A DNA stretch of 64,000 nucleotides from Cymodocea nodosa (lineage: Eukaryota > Streptophyta > Magnoliopsida > Alismatales > Cymodoceaceae): assembly GCA_036874045.1 (NCBI GenBank), contig CM072336.1:25061501-25125500 (forward strand). The letters are read 5' to 3'. The position numbers and the translations under genes are program-made. The notes beneath the pieces are model-generated. The model was not told the origin of the DNA. It was given only the letters and a program-made list of their open reading frames with translations, and ran no database searches. Shown in pieces: positions 33,767 to 46,610 of the stretch. How positions within the stretch are numbered: position 1 is the stretch's first letter; each line of letters opens with the position of its first letter.

Positions 33767-36700
33767 ATGGTTGCCGCCACCTCTCCCTCTGTTGGCGACG
33801 GAAACGGCGGGGGTACGGTGAACAGCAGCCCGGCGTCGTCCGGAAGGAGCATTACAGCGCAGCATCCTCACCTCCCCGGGCCTCCCAAGCAGAGCCTCCG
33901 CGGGCTTAACAAGCCCAAGTGCATCAAGTGCGGCAACATCGCTCGCGCCAGGTGCGTAGTATGTCTTCCATTTGATTGTGTTTTCGTTTCTTTTCGTTTC
34001 TCTGGAGTGGAAATGTGTGTTGTGAATGATGAATCTTCGATGGTGATGTGTCCGGGGAATTGTCATGGTCATAGTGTCTCTTCACTCTTATGATTGGATG
34101 GTTTTGGTGAATGAGTGATTGTGCTGAATAGAATGGTTTTCTGACAATTGAGGATTTTTTTTTTCCTTTTTTGTGGTAAAGGTGTCCTAGTTTCTCAAGT
34201 TGTCTGGTACTTGACAGTTGAGTTCAACTTCAGGAAATAGTTAATTTTCATGTTTGCTTCAGCAAGAACAACATACGTTTTCGATATTTAAAATTTGATA
34301 CCCTTTCAGAATTCTAGTCTTCCAGCCTACAAAAATCAAAAATCGATTTGTTTTTTTGAAAGAATTCTGCGATAAAAATACTTGGATAAAAATAATTCAT
34401 TACAAAGAAATGACTATCGGTAAGGCATTCCAAATAAAAGTAGTAAAGATGTCCCAAGAAGGGATCAAGGCCGAACTAACGACAAACAACCAAGAAAAAC
34501 AAAACAGAAATTGACACCCCCAAGCTATACAGATGTGTCCCTTCAGACATTGAATTTTTGTAACTGCTTCATTCTTGCAATACCATTCAACCACTTGCTT
34601 TAGAGTTTTGTTCTTTGAGTGTTTCATCTCCTGAAGATATTCCTTGAAAGATTCTTTATTATACTCCTTCCATTGGTTCCACCAAATTGCAAGGAGCAAT
34701 TCTTCTCAACGTTTTCTTAACTATGATACACTAGTAATTGGGTTACTTGTATCATATTAATAACATATATATGGAACACTCTGACATATTAATTTGCTAT
34801 ATTAGTTTTGACTTGAGCCATCATTTCTTATTATTAAGACCTATATCAATATTTTTTTAGTTGCAAATTGCAATTAAATATCTAATTGGTATTTATGTGA
34901 AGAATCATGAATATCTTTTACCATTAGTATTTGATGCATGTATGCTGTATCAGCTTATTAGTTATTAATATACCATTAACAGTGTTTTAGATTCATTATT
35001 TGTTTTTGTTATTAATTATCAATACCTTAGTCCCACAATGTTGATTCAAACATACGAATCTTTTCCCTTATTTTGTTTCTATCCATTAATTATATAATTC
35101 TAATTCTTTCACTATTTCAAACCAAGTAATTTTTGGTCTTCCTCATCTCTTTCAAGTTCATCTACATTAATTAATTCTTCTTTTCTTGCAGACACTTCTA
35201 TAGGTCTTTTATCCATATGATCAAATCATCTAAGATTATTTTTTCTCAACTTATGGTTATATGGCACAATCCTACTCTATTCCAAATGAAATTACCACTT
35301 ATCTAGGTCTTCCACAACATCATGAAAACACACATGGTGCACCACCTCAGTTCATTGTTGTAGTTCTTCAGAATCTAACTTATAACTAAAGCTTTATCCA
35401 TTTAAATTTGGAACTCTATTTAAGTTATATATCATAAGTTTTGACAACTTTGATTGTCGTACCACCTCTTTTCCTCAATCCTCTAGCCATAAAATGTTTC
35501 CCGTGGTCAATCAAATACAATCTAAGTGTTGCAAAACCATTGTCCAACTACTTTTGCAGTTGTTCCTTGAATTCTCAAAAGTGGCATTCAACAGGGCATG
35601 TTGGGGATGCCATTCGACATTATACCTGTTCTATGAGAAATTCTGCTTCTCTTTGGTTTTTTGGTCAACACATTCTGCTGCATCCCCTTTTCATGATACG
35701 ATCTTTTCACCAAAGACTCTAGTTCAATCTTGCCATTCTTATTCTGAATATCATCTGAGTGTTGATTATCATGTCTGTTCATTAAACATGGGCTAATATA
35801 GTTATCAATTATTTGGATCCTTCCAAACTTTACCACAAAGTTTGGAAGTATGTTTTCTTACTATATTGACCTTCTTATATAAGATTTTTATTTTTCTAAC
35901 TTTGCTTTTGTAGATGCCCATTCCAGTCTTGCAAAGGTTGCTGCGTAAAATCTGAAAATCCTTGTTATATTCATGGTACGAATAATCATATTATTTGTAA
36001 CTTCGTTTGTAGTGTAAAGAGTAACTCAATGACTGAATGGCTACATATTATTTGTTGTGTGATTATATCTTTTCCAACCATAAATATCTTTCTAATTTTC
36101 TTAATTTGGTTTCTGTCGTAATCATGTAATTCATTTTTTCTTATTTTGGTGGTTACAACTGCAGTTCTAAAACAACAGAGTATCTTGCCGGATAAGGCAC
36201 CACCCCCTCTTACTATTTCAGAACAACCGTCCACTGTAAATTCTTCAATGGGGTAAGTTCTTATTATTGATTCCTACGGTATCAAGAAATTAAGTTGCTG
36301 TAGAGCTGCTCATTATTTTGTGGCCTAATCTCAGAGCTGCTCTGAGGCTTTCTTCACTCAGACAACTTTCAAATAACTTTGCTAACTCTCTACGGTCAAA
36401 GAAGCCTTTATCCCGCAAGGTATAAGCTCAATTACTTCACACTAAAATGTTCATGCACTTCTTCTAGAAACTAACGTTGTTAACCGATGCTTTATATTTA
36501 CAAAGGATGCTATCAATATAAACAAGTGGAGATTTGCCACATTAGGAGAGTGTGTCAACAGAGATATTGAAAGTGAGAATGAAGCATTTGATAGGTACAT
36601 CCAAAACGTCAGCTTGCTGGAGGAAATAATGACTATGGATGAGAGGACCGTAGATCTTACGCCTGTGATGCAACAATCAAGTAAAGATGGATTCGATAAA

Positions 36701-37159
36701 ACAGTATCTTCAGTAAAAGCAAGATTACTATCCAACACCGAGACAACTCAAAGCATCAGAAACAACATTCGGGACATTGTGGATCATGGCTTGAAAATGT
36801 TACAGAAACCTGATTTTGAAGATTGTGATGATGCTGATATATCCTATTCTGCTGATCTTTGCATTCATATGGAGCCAAAAACTAGAAAAAGGGTAATTGA
36901 ATTGCGGACTGAAAGAACAGCTGCAGTCAATGACCTGCTCAACAAGTTGAGTAAAGCACGAAGTGACGATGACATAAAATCCTGTTTAGAGATGAAACTT
37001 CAGCTATTTAATCAGGATGTAAACAAGGGTCATCATCGCATTGGCCATCTTACAGACACCACACTAGGGATGCCTTCCTTACTACGACAAAAATTGTGCA
37101 TGGAGATCCAGATTGATCAAGACACACTAAGAGGTTCTGATGGATTAATCAAACTGTGA
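33767..37159 (+). CDS. Plant protein with SHI/LRP1-type cysteine cluster, five exons
   Basis: Exons 33,767-33,951, 35,914-35,975, 36,165-36,252, 36,335-36,419 and 36,506-37,159 all have GT-AG borders. They join in frame to 357 residues. Residues 1-50 are Gly/Ser/Pro-rich and probably disordered. Residues about 54-86 form a cluster CIKCGNIARARC, PFQSC, KGCC, then C and H, with spacing C-x2-C-x7-C-x4-C-x2-C-C-x6-C-x2-H. This equals the RING-like zinc finger of SHI/STY/LRP1 regulators, but the remainder does not resemble that family: a basic linker (about 118-140), then a largely helical region (141-357) with 'NINKWRFATLGECVNRD' and many charged residues. The ATG at 33,767 is preferred over an upstream in-frame one at 33,566, whose extra residues look untranslated. 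Intron 1 (1.96 kb) holds LINE remnants. A nuclear role is plausible but inferred. Confidence 0.85.
34400..34700 (-). mobile_element. Possible L1-type LINE 3' fragment in intron 1
   Basis: A minus-strand frame of 99 codons begins MLLAIWWNQWKEYNKESF and continues with 'KTLKQVVEWYCKNEAV'. The WW-x-W-KE-x-N pattern resembles the C-terminal tail of plant L1 ORF2 (IWxxWKERNxRxF), and the end (34,400-34,450) could be its 3' untranslated region. It is short and the match is partial. Confidence 0.4.
35157..35300 (-). mobile_element. LINE (RTE-like) ORF2 C-terminal fragment in intron 1
   Basis: The minus-strand translation contains 'HKLRKNNLR.FDHMDKRPIE', matching the well-known tail of plant LINE reverse transcriptase proteins (RWFGHVxRRPxEAPVR). 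The same segment is found in intron 2 of epsilon-COP at 60,345-60,475. It is only a remnant. Confidence 0.6.
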
Positions 37160-38506
37160 ATTTGGACATTGAATCATGGTGTTGCCTATCAATCATTCGT
37201 GACGTTATTCGTGCTACCATATAACAAGTCATGTTTCAATCATTCATTATGTCTCGCCCTTAATTGCTGCAGTTAATTTGGAAGCGCGTTTCCTGTCTTT
37301 ATATGATTTTTTATTTTTGATATTATTGATCGGATTTACATCTAGGATTTTTTTTTTCTCTTAAGGATTTTATAAGATGAAATATTGATTCCGCAAAGCT
37401 GCCAGCCTTGAATCCCTAACGTTTTTCAAGTGTTTGATGTTTGCGTTACTGGTTTTCTATCTATTCTGAAAGTATTACTTGTTCCTAGGAGAGCTAAATG
37501 CCTTTTTATGTGTTGTATCTATCTGTATTATTCCACTAATACAACAGACTTTGTTTCTGTCATTTCTTCTTTCAGTTCCTCTTATAATCGTGCTCTAAAT
37601 TAGGTGTATCCTTTCAGACTTTGTATCATCCATAATTTTTCTTCTTATCATTATACGTACCAAATCTATAATATCTGTTTGTGTTTCAAGAGTATAGATT
37701 CTTATAATTTTAGTGCTTTAGACCAACTTATTTACATCACTCCATTAAGGTTTGAAAATTTTTACTCATTTTTATTTATATTTGAACACCGACGTAAAAC
37801 TCTTAAAACTATGGCACTTTGAAATCCAAAGTTCAATGTAAAATGTTCTTTAGAGGGTTACAAATTATTTTTAAGAAATTTTAAAAAGTATTATTATAGA
37901 TCATATAAGCACAATAAAGGGGAAAAATAATAATAAATTATTGAACCCACATGTGAAAATTATTCGTACAAATTAAAGTTTAGGTCAAGGAAAAGGGGAC
38001 TACCCAATGATGAAATTAGAAGTCTCGGAATGAAGAATGAATGTGGACGTTTATTTTCATGCAAGCTAATATTTTGGAATATAAAATCCTGTCAAAAAAG
38101 CTGATCTGTTTGCGGTTGGGTGATGCTTCTGATCATAAATAAAAAAGACCCCCTCGGCTTTATATGCCTTTCAGACACATTAAAACGGTCTCTTATTTTT
38201 TTCAAGAAACCATTGGATTGCTTTTGAGGGGCACAACCACATATATCTAAATTCACATTGAAAGCTTCCCACACAAAGAGGGTGTTAACCAACATTTTAT
38301 ATTAAGGAAGAAATGGGGGTATTATTCATCAAGGCTAGTAGCTTTGCCGAATCAAAGTAGAATCATTGGCTGACTGTAGTGCAACTAAAGTAGCCAGAAA
38401 AAGGTGAAGCAATCATTGCCAAAATCACAACCACTTTGCAAAATAAATTACAAAAGTTGCCAGAAAAATAAAAACTCCCACATTCTTCATTGTATCAACA
38501 ACAATT
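37160..38506. other. Intergenic region between convergent genes
   Basis: Two genes converge here, so both 3' untranslated regions and terminators should lie in it. AT-rich sequence with AATAAA-like signals on both strands. A minus-strand frame at 38,295-38,092 (67 codons) has no recognisable family and probably lies in the 3' untranslated region of the VMA21-like gene or beyond. Confidence 0.5.
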
Positions 38507-38733
38507 TCACTCCTCTTTTACCCGTGTTGGAGCATTATCACTGCTTGAGGTGGCAGACGACTGATTGACGCTTGCTCTCGCCTTAGCTAGGAACGCTGGA
38601 TCGGGTTGGGGCTCAGAAGTCGATGGCTCCTTCATGGCCATTACGATGTAGAATATTATCACCACGTTCACGGCTATGACTGCGATAAATCCACTCAATA
38701 GGGTGTGGGTAGAAGATGACAATTGACTTGAAC
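38507..38733 (-). CDS. VMA21-like V-ATPase assembly protein, last coding exon
   Basis: The exon begins after an AG acceptor (38,734-38,735) in the middle of a glycine codon and reads SSQLSSSTHTLLSGFIAVIAV, then a hydrophobic run 'NVVIIFYIVMAMKEP', then a hydrophilic tail ending TRVKEE and a stop at 38,507. The layout matches the second half of plant VMA21-like proteins: the second transmembrane helix (about 20 residues) followed by MAMKEP and a short cytosolic tail. VMA21 helps assemble the V0 sector of the vacuolar proton pump in the endoplasmic reticulum. The exon coding for the N-terminus and first helix was not found upstream (38.74-58 kb). That stretch is largely transposon, so either the first intron is very long or the gene has been cut off from its start. 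Confidence 0.75.
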
Positions 38734-39818
38734 CTGTTGAGAGGATGGATATGTTTCTTTATCATGGGGTGAACTGACAATAACATTTTGTGGGAACCCA
38801 AAAAGAATCCTGAATGGCTTTAAAAAATTTAAATGCAAATAAACAAAGCCACTCAAATGTTTCAGCATAACAGAAATACCGAGGACGCAGAATAATCAGA
38901 AATCATCACCTGGGCTTCAGAGCTAGTTGTTTAGTTCTATGATCGTAAATGAGACAACATCAAGAAAAGATACAAAACAGTTCAACATCTGAAAAAAGTT
39001 TATAGGTGACTTGAATGAATGCTCATTCGGTAGAAGGCATTTACAGCAAAAAAAATTACATTGCTAATATGTTAGTGACTCTTGGAACAAAAAATATATA
39101 AACATGAAACCAGAAAAAAACTGTAATGCAGAAGCCAATCCGTTCAACAATGAATTTTGGGAAACCAGACACTTGTGAATGCACTGTAAAATCTCATTCC
39201 ATGTTATCTTTTATATGGGCAGTGGTCATTGCACATACTACATGAAGAAGAACTCACTGGACTATTTGCCAATCTATAGCCAGCTGTTGCATAAACATCT
39301 TGTTCTCAAAAACCAAAAGAAAACAGCTTCAAGGTAAGGGAGACCGAATTAAGGTTATTTTGTCAATGTGGTTGACAAGAAACACTGATCCTTTCAATAT
39401 CATTTCTTTCTATATTTGAGCTTCTGACAAGCAAACAATAAATGAAAAAGAAGATAATTCTGTAATGCATGGCAAGTACGTAACGGGGTACATTAGAAAT
39501 TTTGTTTCATTCCTAACAGACTTTGTTGACTGTGTTTTAATAAGGAAATACAATGATAAAATTCTAAAAAGACTACTGATAATTAAATTTCAATTCCAGA
39601 AAAAAACTTGAGTTACTCCATGTTTTTTAATTTGCTAGCTAAAAAATTTTGATTGGCTGTCTTATAAAATTTTCAAGGCTCATGGTTAAGTAATAATATA
39701 TATACCTTATCCATGTATTAGCAAAGTAGTATATGCATTTAAAGAAAAGCATTATCCTTTTTGTTTAGAGTTGCAATCTTCTTGTAACTAGACATATCAA
39801 ATAGATTGTGTTGAGTAA
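38734..39818. other. Upstream/intron sequence of the VMA21-like gene
   Basis: Unique-looking AT-rich DNA of lower repeat content. It most likely is intron of the VMA21-like gene. I searched the minus strand for a block resembling the conserved first-exon ending (LYGFN..LFPG) and saw none. Confidence 0.4.
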
Positions 39819-40861
39819 TGTATTTTGATGACGAATATTTGATTAGATTTTATATACATTTAAATTTTATATAATTAGTATTAATTTAGAATTAATTTTG
39901 TTAACTATCCTTTTTACTGTTTAGAATACTTAATTTTGATATCCAAACAGTAACAGTTCAGTTATAAGTATTTTAAATATATCTGGAAATCAGAGAGTTG
40001 ATGAGATTTTTGGATTTATTAGTATAGAAGTAGTAAGTTTTTCGAATAGTTAATAACAGTCTTCAGGAAGTTAATGTTTTACTTTTTTATGATTGTAGCA
40101 AAATTAAATCAACGACATATTAGTTTAACATGATTTTATAATGTTTAACGTGATATGTTTTAAATTATATACTTATGTATCATATGTTGTGTACGTAAGT
40201 AACTTGTTGAATTAGAAACATTACTTTAGAGTTCATATTCAAGTTATATTCTATAACTCATTGAATTAGTATAATGCACGTGTTGAATTTTAATTTATAA
40301 ATATTATTGAATATCACGTAAGTTGTACATATTTAACTTATTAATTTAACATAACAATAGTATACGTTAAGTTGTGGTAACATGTTAGATTAGCATTAAA
40401 AGATCAAAAATTAGAAAAAGATAGTTTCAAACAATACTTTTGTATTATAGGCAAAAACGTGGGAAAATACTATTTGAAATATTCAACAGATTTATTAGAT
40501 TTGACATGTTTTTAACCTATCTTCTAGGGATATTGTTGAGATTTCTTTTCTAGAAAAATATGACTAGGATCGTGATCTCAAAAAGAAAAAAATTTAAATG
40601 AGATGTTCAAGAAGAATGTGGTTGAAGCAGGAAGTTAAAAAGAAAATTTCAAAAGACACATCCAGGTTGGTTCTTCAGGTGCAATATTGAAGATATGAAA
40701 ATATCCTGAACGATATAAATACATAATACCATATAGAAGAGAGAAGAGAGGATATAATTGAGAGTAACTCAGAGCATTCAGTGAATACACGAAAAGATTC
40801 AAGAAGCATGTAAAGCTCAAGTTCGTTCAAAAATAGATTAAGGAAGAGTGTTATAAATGAT
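39819..40861 (+). mobile_element. LTR-like fragment, SIRE-related, truncated
   Basis: Begins TGTATTTTGATGACGAATAT, resembling the start of the LTR at 9,051 (TGTTTTGATGATATATAT). A TATA-like 'cgatataaatac' occurs near 40,710, followed by 'ctcagagcattcagtg', as expected for the promoter part of an LTR. Copia-coding sequence of the neighbouring minus-strand fossil starts at its right edge. The LTR end is not seen, so the copy is incomplete. Confidence 0.4.
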
Positions 40862-43800
40862 GTCATTAAGCACAAGTTGACGAACATAGTGACAATTCAC
40901 TTCAATGTATTTAGTTCTTTGTGAAAAACTTCATTGCTAACATGTAGATCACTACTTGATTGTTACAATGCATTGATATAGAAGTAGAAGTTTTGATACC
41001 CAACTCGGCCAAGAGATTCTTTATCCATACGACCTTGTTAGGGATAATGTTCTTATTCATTAATATATTTATATTTTAATGAGTGACAAAATGATTTTTA
41101 CGTAAATATGTAAAATGATGAATTTTATAAATAGTATCAAGTTCATAAGTTTAAGTATAATCGTAAATTTATCTGATTTATAACTCTGGTTTAAAACTCT
41201 AAAATTTATCTAAGTATATAATTTTACGAAAACTCATAAAATTACAATGATAAATTTATAGACAGTCGTAAAGTTATGAAGTTACTTTTATAAGCTATAA
41301 ATCTTAACCTCATAAAGTTATGACGTTAACGTCATGAATCTTCATAAACTTATGATATATAAAATCTGCAAAGTTATCTCTTAAGAGATTCATAAAGTCA
41401 TAAATCTAGTATAGACAGTTTATAAAAGATAATGAATTATATTTTACAAGTGTCAACTTATAAGAGTCTATAAAGTTAAGAAGATAAATTTACAAATGTT
41501 CATAATATTCTGCTATACATAAGCTCGTAAAGTTATAGGCATAACTTTACAAAGGGTTGTAATGTTAACACTTTTATGATTTTATTTAACTATTATATTT
41601 TTATATTTAATTAAAATTTTGTAGTAATATTTATTTTGTAGATGACACGTGGCACACATGTACTTATACATGTTCTACCATATTCCTAAAGACTTAGTCA
41701 AATATTTATAGATGGCAATCAAAGATCAATTTAACAAAGTCAATATTAAAGATCATGGTTCGAAAAAAATCTTAAACTAAATGAGTTCATTGAGTTACAA
41801 TTAAGTTCACGAGGTAGATCCATTGAGTTATAATTAAGTCTACGAAGTAAATCCGTTGAGTTTCGCTAACTCCATGAACTAGTTATTTCTCGATGATCAT
41901 GCAGTGAGTGGTTGCAAAAAATCTAAAAGAGAGAACGTGTTACAGGATCATGTGTAAACAGTTAGATTTTCTCAATGTAATATAAATTGAGTAAAATCAA
42001 TGTTTGGAAGTGAGTTCCCTTTCGACGAAAATTCTAGAGAGAAAATTCTTGAAAGACTTGAAGATACTTGGAAAACAAAAGCTGAAAGTCATTCGAAGGA
42101 ACTCCGCGCCAACAAAACTATTATCTGAAGATTTAAGTGTTATCATGTCTACAAGAGAAAAGTTTTATTATATTTATGCTTTCATGATTAATTCCTCTAT
42201 GCATTACATTATTAATTAAAAAAGAGAACCTATCTACAAGGAGTGTTGTAAAAGAAATTCTGAAAGGTGTTCTTTCAAAAAAGTTTCAAGTAACTTTACG
42301 GAAGCACGTAAAGTTATACAGATAACTATACAAAAATTGGTATAGTTAGCATGGTAACTGTACGAGAGTTCATACAGTTAGAAAGAGAACTTGATGAAAG
42401 ATTGATGTCTTGTCAAGTAAATTTTGCTTTGAGTAAAGCTGTAATACACAAAGTTTTGAGTGAACTAAAAACTCTTGAGGATAGTAAATTCTTAAGTAGG
42501 AACTCAAGAAGTAGATGTACTTTGGTTGAGAGGAACCACTATAAATTGTTTTAATCTCTGTTTTATTTCTGCATTACCTAGATTTAAAAAGAGACCAAAA
42601 ATACTATGAAATTTGCAGTATACTTAATTCACCCCCCCTTCTTAAGTATAAACCTTTCTTAACAGACTTCTTTAGTTGTGTTAGACATCCCACGATATTC
42701 TAATTCAACACTTGAAGCGAAGACTACATTTTACTTTTTACTTCTCCATGTAACAAGATTTACTCCAAGAAAGGTGTAATATGCATCTGTAGATTTTCTA
42801 TTGGCCTTGTCTCCTGCATAGTTAGCATATGAATATGCTACAATATTAAGATATTGGTGATTGGAGTAGATCAATCCTTTTCTTGAGTAATTCTTGATAT
42901 AAGCAAGTGCTTGTAAGGTAGTTTGCCAATGTACTACCATTGGTTCTTGCATAAATTGACTCAACAGTCTAACAACAAAGGCAATATCAAGCCTCGTCAA
43001 GGTAAGATAAATAAGTTTTCCCACCAATTAACAATATCATTTAATATCTTCAAATAACTCAAAGTTCTTATCCTAAAAAAGAAGATTAGGCTTTATAGGT
43101 ATTTACGGAAGTTTACAACCAAACATGTCTGTTTCCTTTATTAGATTGATTGCATACTTCCTTTGTCATTAAGCAACTTTGTTGTGAGCATAAGTAAACT
43201 CAATGCCTAAGAAATACTTTGGTTTGCCCATATCTCTAAGAATGAAAACTTGGCCAAGAAAAGCTTTAGTAGATGCCATGTCTTCTATATCATCTCCAAT
43301 CAATAAAATGTCATCAATATATATAGCTAGAATAGTAATGTTGGCAAAGCATCATCTAATGAAGATGGAACTATCTACAATGCACTTTTTTAACCCATGG
43401 GCAAGTATGACAAAATTGAGTTTGACAAACCACACAGTAAGCTCTATTTCAACCCATAAATGGCTTTACGTAGCCAACAAACTATATTCTTCCCATAAGC
43501 AGCAAACCTTGAAGGTTGCTCAATAAAAATTTCTTCTTAGAGATCACCATAGAGAAAGCATTCTAAACATCTAGTTGAAAGAGAGGTCAAGACCTGTTTA
43601 CAACAAGAGAAAGGATGACATGAATAGAACTCAATCGAGCAACAGAAGAGAAAGTGGCATCATAATCAACACCTTGTGTTTATGTAAAGCCACAAGCAAC
43701 CAAGCAAGCCTTGTAACGCTTAATGGAACTATCTAACTTATACTTGATAGTGTATACTCATCAACAACCAACAATAGGGGCATTAAATGGCCAAAAGTTC

Positions 43801-46610
43801 CCATGTTCCTTTAACTCATAGAGTCTACATTTCAACATCTATAGTATTCTTCTAATGTAGAAGATTAAGTGTCTCCTTAAAATGTCTTGGAATCAATTTA
43901 GAAATAATGGCAAGGAAAAAAGGGTCATGGGAAACAAAATTAGAAATGAGATGAGCAATATAGGTGCGAGTACCTTTGCAATGAGCGATAGGAAGGTCGA
44001 AGGTGGCTTGATCTGCATCCAAAGGAGGAGACTATGGTGTCATGATAGTGGGAGGATGATGATGCCACTGATGATAAACCTATAAGGGAGGGGGTGAATT
44101 TGGCTATTGTGGATACACATCCAAAGGAGTATAGGGCATCAAAGGAGAAACACCAACCAAAATGGGAATTAAGGTTGATGGATTGGATGAATTAGTAGTA
44201 GAGAAGTATGGAACCTCCTCCAAGAAAATGGCATCAACGAACATAATATATCAATGAGGAGGGTGACAATACTAATATCTCTTTTAATAACATGGGTAAC
44301 CAACAAAGACACACTTAATAGATCAAGGGGTCAACTTATCAAAACCTAAAGAAAGATTTTTAACAAAGGCGATATACCTAAAAACTTTGGGAGGAAGAGG
44401 GAATAACTCCTTCTTTGGTAAAAGACGCCAAAGAAGAGTGGTTCCCACTAATAGAGAAGAGAACATAAAATTAATTAAGAAGGTAGCAATAGAGACAAAA
44501 TTAGACCAAAGGTATTTGGGCACATTCATATCAACGAGAAGAGAACGAGCAACATTTAAAAGATGGCGATGTTTGCATTCGATGACTTAATTCTATTGAG
44601 ATGTATGAGTGCAAGTAGTTTGATGTAAAATTCCTCAATCAACATAAAATGAAGCAACAACACTTTAAGTAAACTCCAATGCATTATTAGTGTGAAAAAT
44701 TTTAAGGGTAATGTCAAATTGAGTTTAAATTTCATTGAAAAATCTTTGAATGACATCAATAACAAACTGACAATATTCCAACAAGTACAACCAAGACACT
44801 ATTGAAAAAGCATCAACAAACACCACATAATAGCGAAAACCTGAAATCAACTCAACTAAAGCAAGTCCCCAAATATCACAATGAATAACATTAAAGGACT
44901 TGAAAGTTGATGCTAACTCACGACTATGATAAGTAGCACGAAAGTGTTTACCTAAGATACAAGACTAACACTAAAAGAGACCAACAAACAACCACAGCAT
45001 AGCTTCTGAGGAGATAGGTGCCCAAGACGACAATGTCAAATAAGAGAGGATACACCAAATGTGCAAACAGCAGTTAAGCTTTGAGGAATATCATGACGAA
45101 CTAGGGTGTAGGCACCATGTCCACTTTCATAGCCTAAGCCATTTTATCTCCCTGTCTGTAGATCCTAGAAAATGTAATGAAAAGGAAAGAAGATGACTGA
45201 GTAGTGAAATTGTTTGGTAATTTTATTGATAGAAAGTAAATTAACTGTAAAATCAAGTACATAAAGCACACGATTTAGGGATAGGTGTTAATTGATGAGA
45301 GTAATGCTTTCTTTGGAAACAAAGCAACTACAATCATCAGTTAAGGTGATAGAGTAGATACTAGGGAGTTTAGTTAAACAGCTAAACAAGGAAGAATAGA
45401 CTACAATGTAGTTAAATGCACCTAAATCAATAATCCAAGTATAATTTTGAGAAAATGCAAGTAAAATAGAGTTACCAACTTCAAGAACATGGTTGTTCAT
45501 AGCCTCACTAGCCTGTTGGGCATACAATATCATCAACACATCGACATCAGCTTGCATCATCTAAACAAGTTGAGAATCATTGCGATTTGCAAAAGGTGTT
45601 AGATGTGGTGGGGTGGTAACAACGTCAGCAATTGTCGGGATGGTAGGCAAACGTCCAAGCATATCCTAGCATTTCTCTAACAAGTGATTCTTTCATCCAC
45701 AGTGAATACATAGGGCACGTGAGGCCCCACATCCTCCTATCCTACCTTTGCCACGTTGAAAGGATCTACCACAATGGCTTGATGTAACTGCTAAGGTAAA
45801 TACTTCTGAAGGATTGTCCACCGCAAAGGTTAAGGAATTGGCAGCAACTCATAGAACCTTGTTGAATGTGGCTTGGAGTGTAGGAAGAACATCAGCAACA
45901 AGGATCTATCAATTGTGTGGCAATGTCAGGTGTCATGGGTTGATACACATTAAGTCCATTGAGCAGACCCCTAAGTCAGGTTTAGTAAGCATGAATAGTA
46001 TTGTTACCCTGTTTATTAGCAAACAAGGATTCATAAACCTCATAAACTCGGGATATGTTTTGTTCATTCCCATAAGTATCTCTTAAGGTGTCCCATATGT
46101 AGTGAGTTGGACGAAGTTTGGAGAAGCTTCTTGCTATGTTGTCTTCAACATTGTTGAACAACTAGGAGACCATGATAGCATCTAAGGCTCTCCAAGCAAC
46201 GTACTCAATTGATTTTACATCTAAGGGATGTTGATATAGGTGTTTTTCCTTCATTTGTGAAATGGCGAATTCTTTAAAGGCAAGGGCCCAATGATGATAG
46301 CTAACCTCATTGAGTTTTATGTCGGTAACCACTAACTTTCTAGAGAAAAAACTAAGGTGGAATCAACCATGTGTTGTTTATTTTTTTTTAAGATTGGTTA
46401 AATTTATAGTGAACCAAGGATGAATGGACTAGAATGAAGGGAAGAACTCTCATCTACAGAGGTGGGTCACAAGAGGAGAGTAGTTGGCGTAGTCAAAAAC
46501 TAAGGAACAAGACAAAACAACAATCAACTCTATTGCAAACAAAGGAGCAAGACAAAGCAGTCTCCTTGCCACAAATCACTAGCAGAACTAAGGTAGGTCG
46601 GTAATAATAG
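40862..46610 (-). mobile_element. Ty1/copia fossil, broken, carrying a nested solo LTR
   Basis: The minus-strand order from right to left is a leader segment (about 46,505-46,610), gag (about 46.4-45.7 kb, including a CCHC knuckle region near 45,690), protease (45,560-45,288), integrase and reverse transcriptase (45.2-43.0 kb) and RNase H (43,027-42,665, continuing at 41,035-40,862 past the nested LTR). Recognisable blocks include 'TLTRLDIAFVVRLLSQFMQE' and 'STDAYYTFLGVNLVTWRSKK'. The copy is heavily broken (many breaks) and its own LTRs were not identified. Its age must exceed that of the nested LTR. Confidence 0.8.
41036..42664 (+). mobile_element. Solo LTR (Ty1/copia, SIRE/Maximus-like), 1,629 bp
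   Basis: Starts TGTTAGGGATAATG and ends CCTTTCTTAACA, so it has TG...CA ends with TGTTA/TAACA inverted termini. It sits between two adjacent parts of the copia RNase H region. Flanking 5-base sequences are gacct (41,031-41,035) and gactt (42,665-42,669), a target duplication with one difference. Near its end it carries 'aattcaccccccc', a hallmark close to the 3' end of SIRE-type LTRs. No internal coding region or second LTR, hence a solo LTR from recombination. The interior 41.1-41.6 kb has many 'cataaagttat' direct and inverted repeats. Confidence 0.85.

Noticed and set aside
33952-34093. Read-through of exon 1 into intron 1
   Set aside because: The donor 'cagGTGCGT' and the in-frame continuation of the cysteine cluster at 35,914 show that this part is intron.
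35441-35836. Frames of 82-100 codons in intron 1 of the zinc-finger gene
   Set aside because: No recognisable family, overlapping on both strands, flanked by LINE remnants; probably transposon debris.
38092-38295. 67-codon minus frame downstream of the VMA21-like exon
   Set aside because: It starts after the stop codon region of that gene with no splice signal linking it and no family match.
43203-43526. 107-codon plus-strand frame
   Set aside because: Antisense shadow of the copia reverse-transcriptase region.
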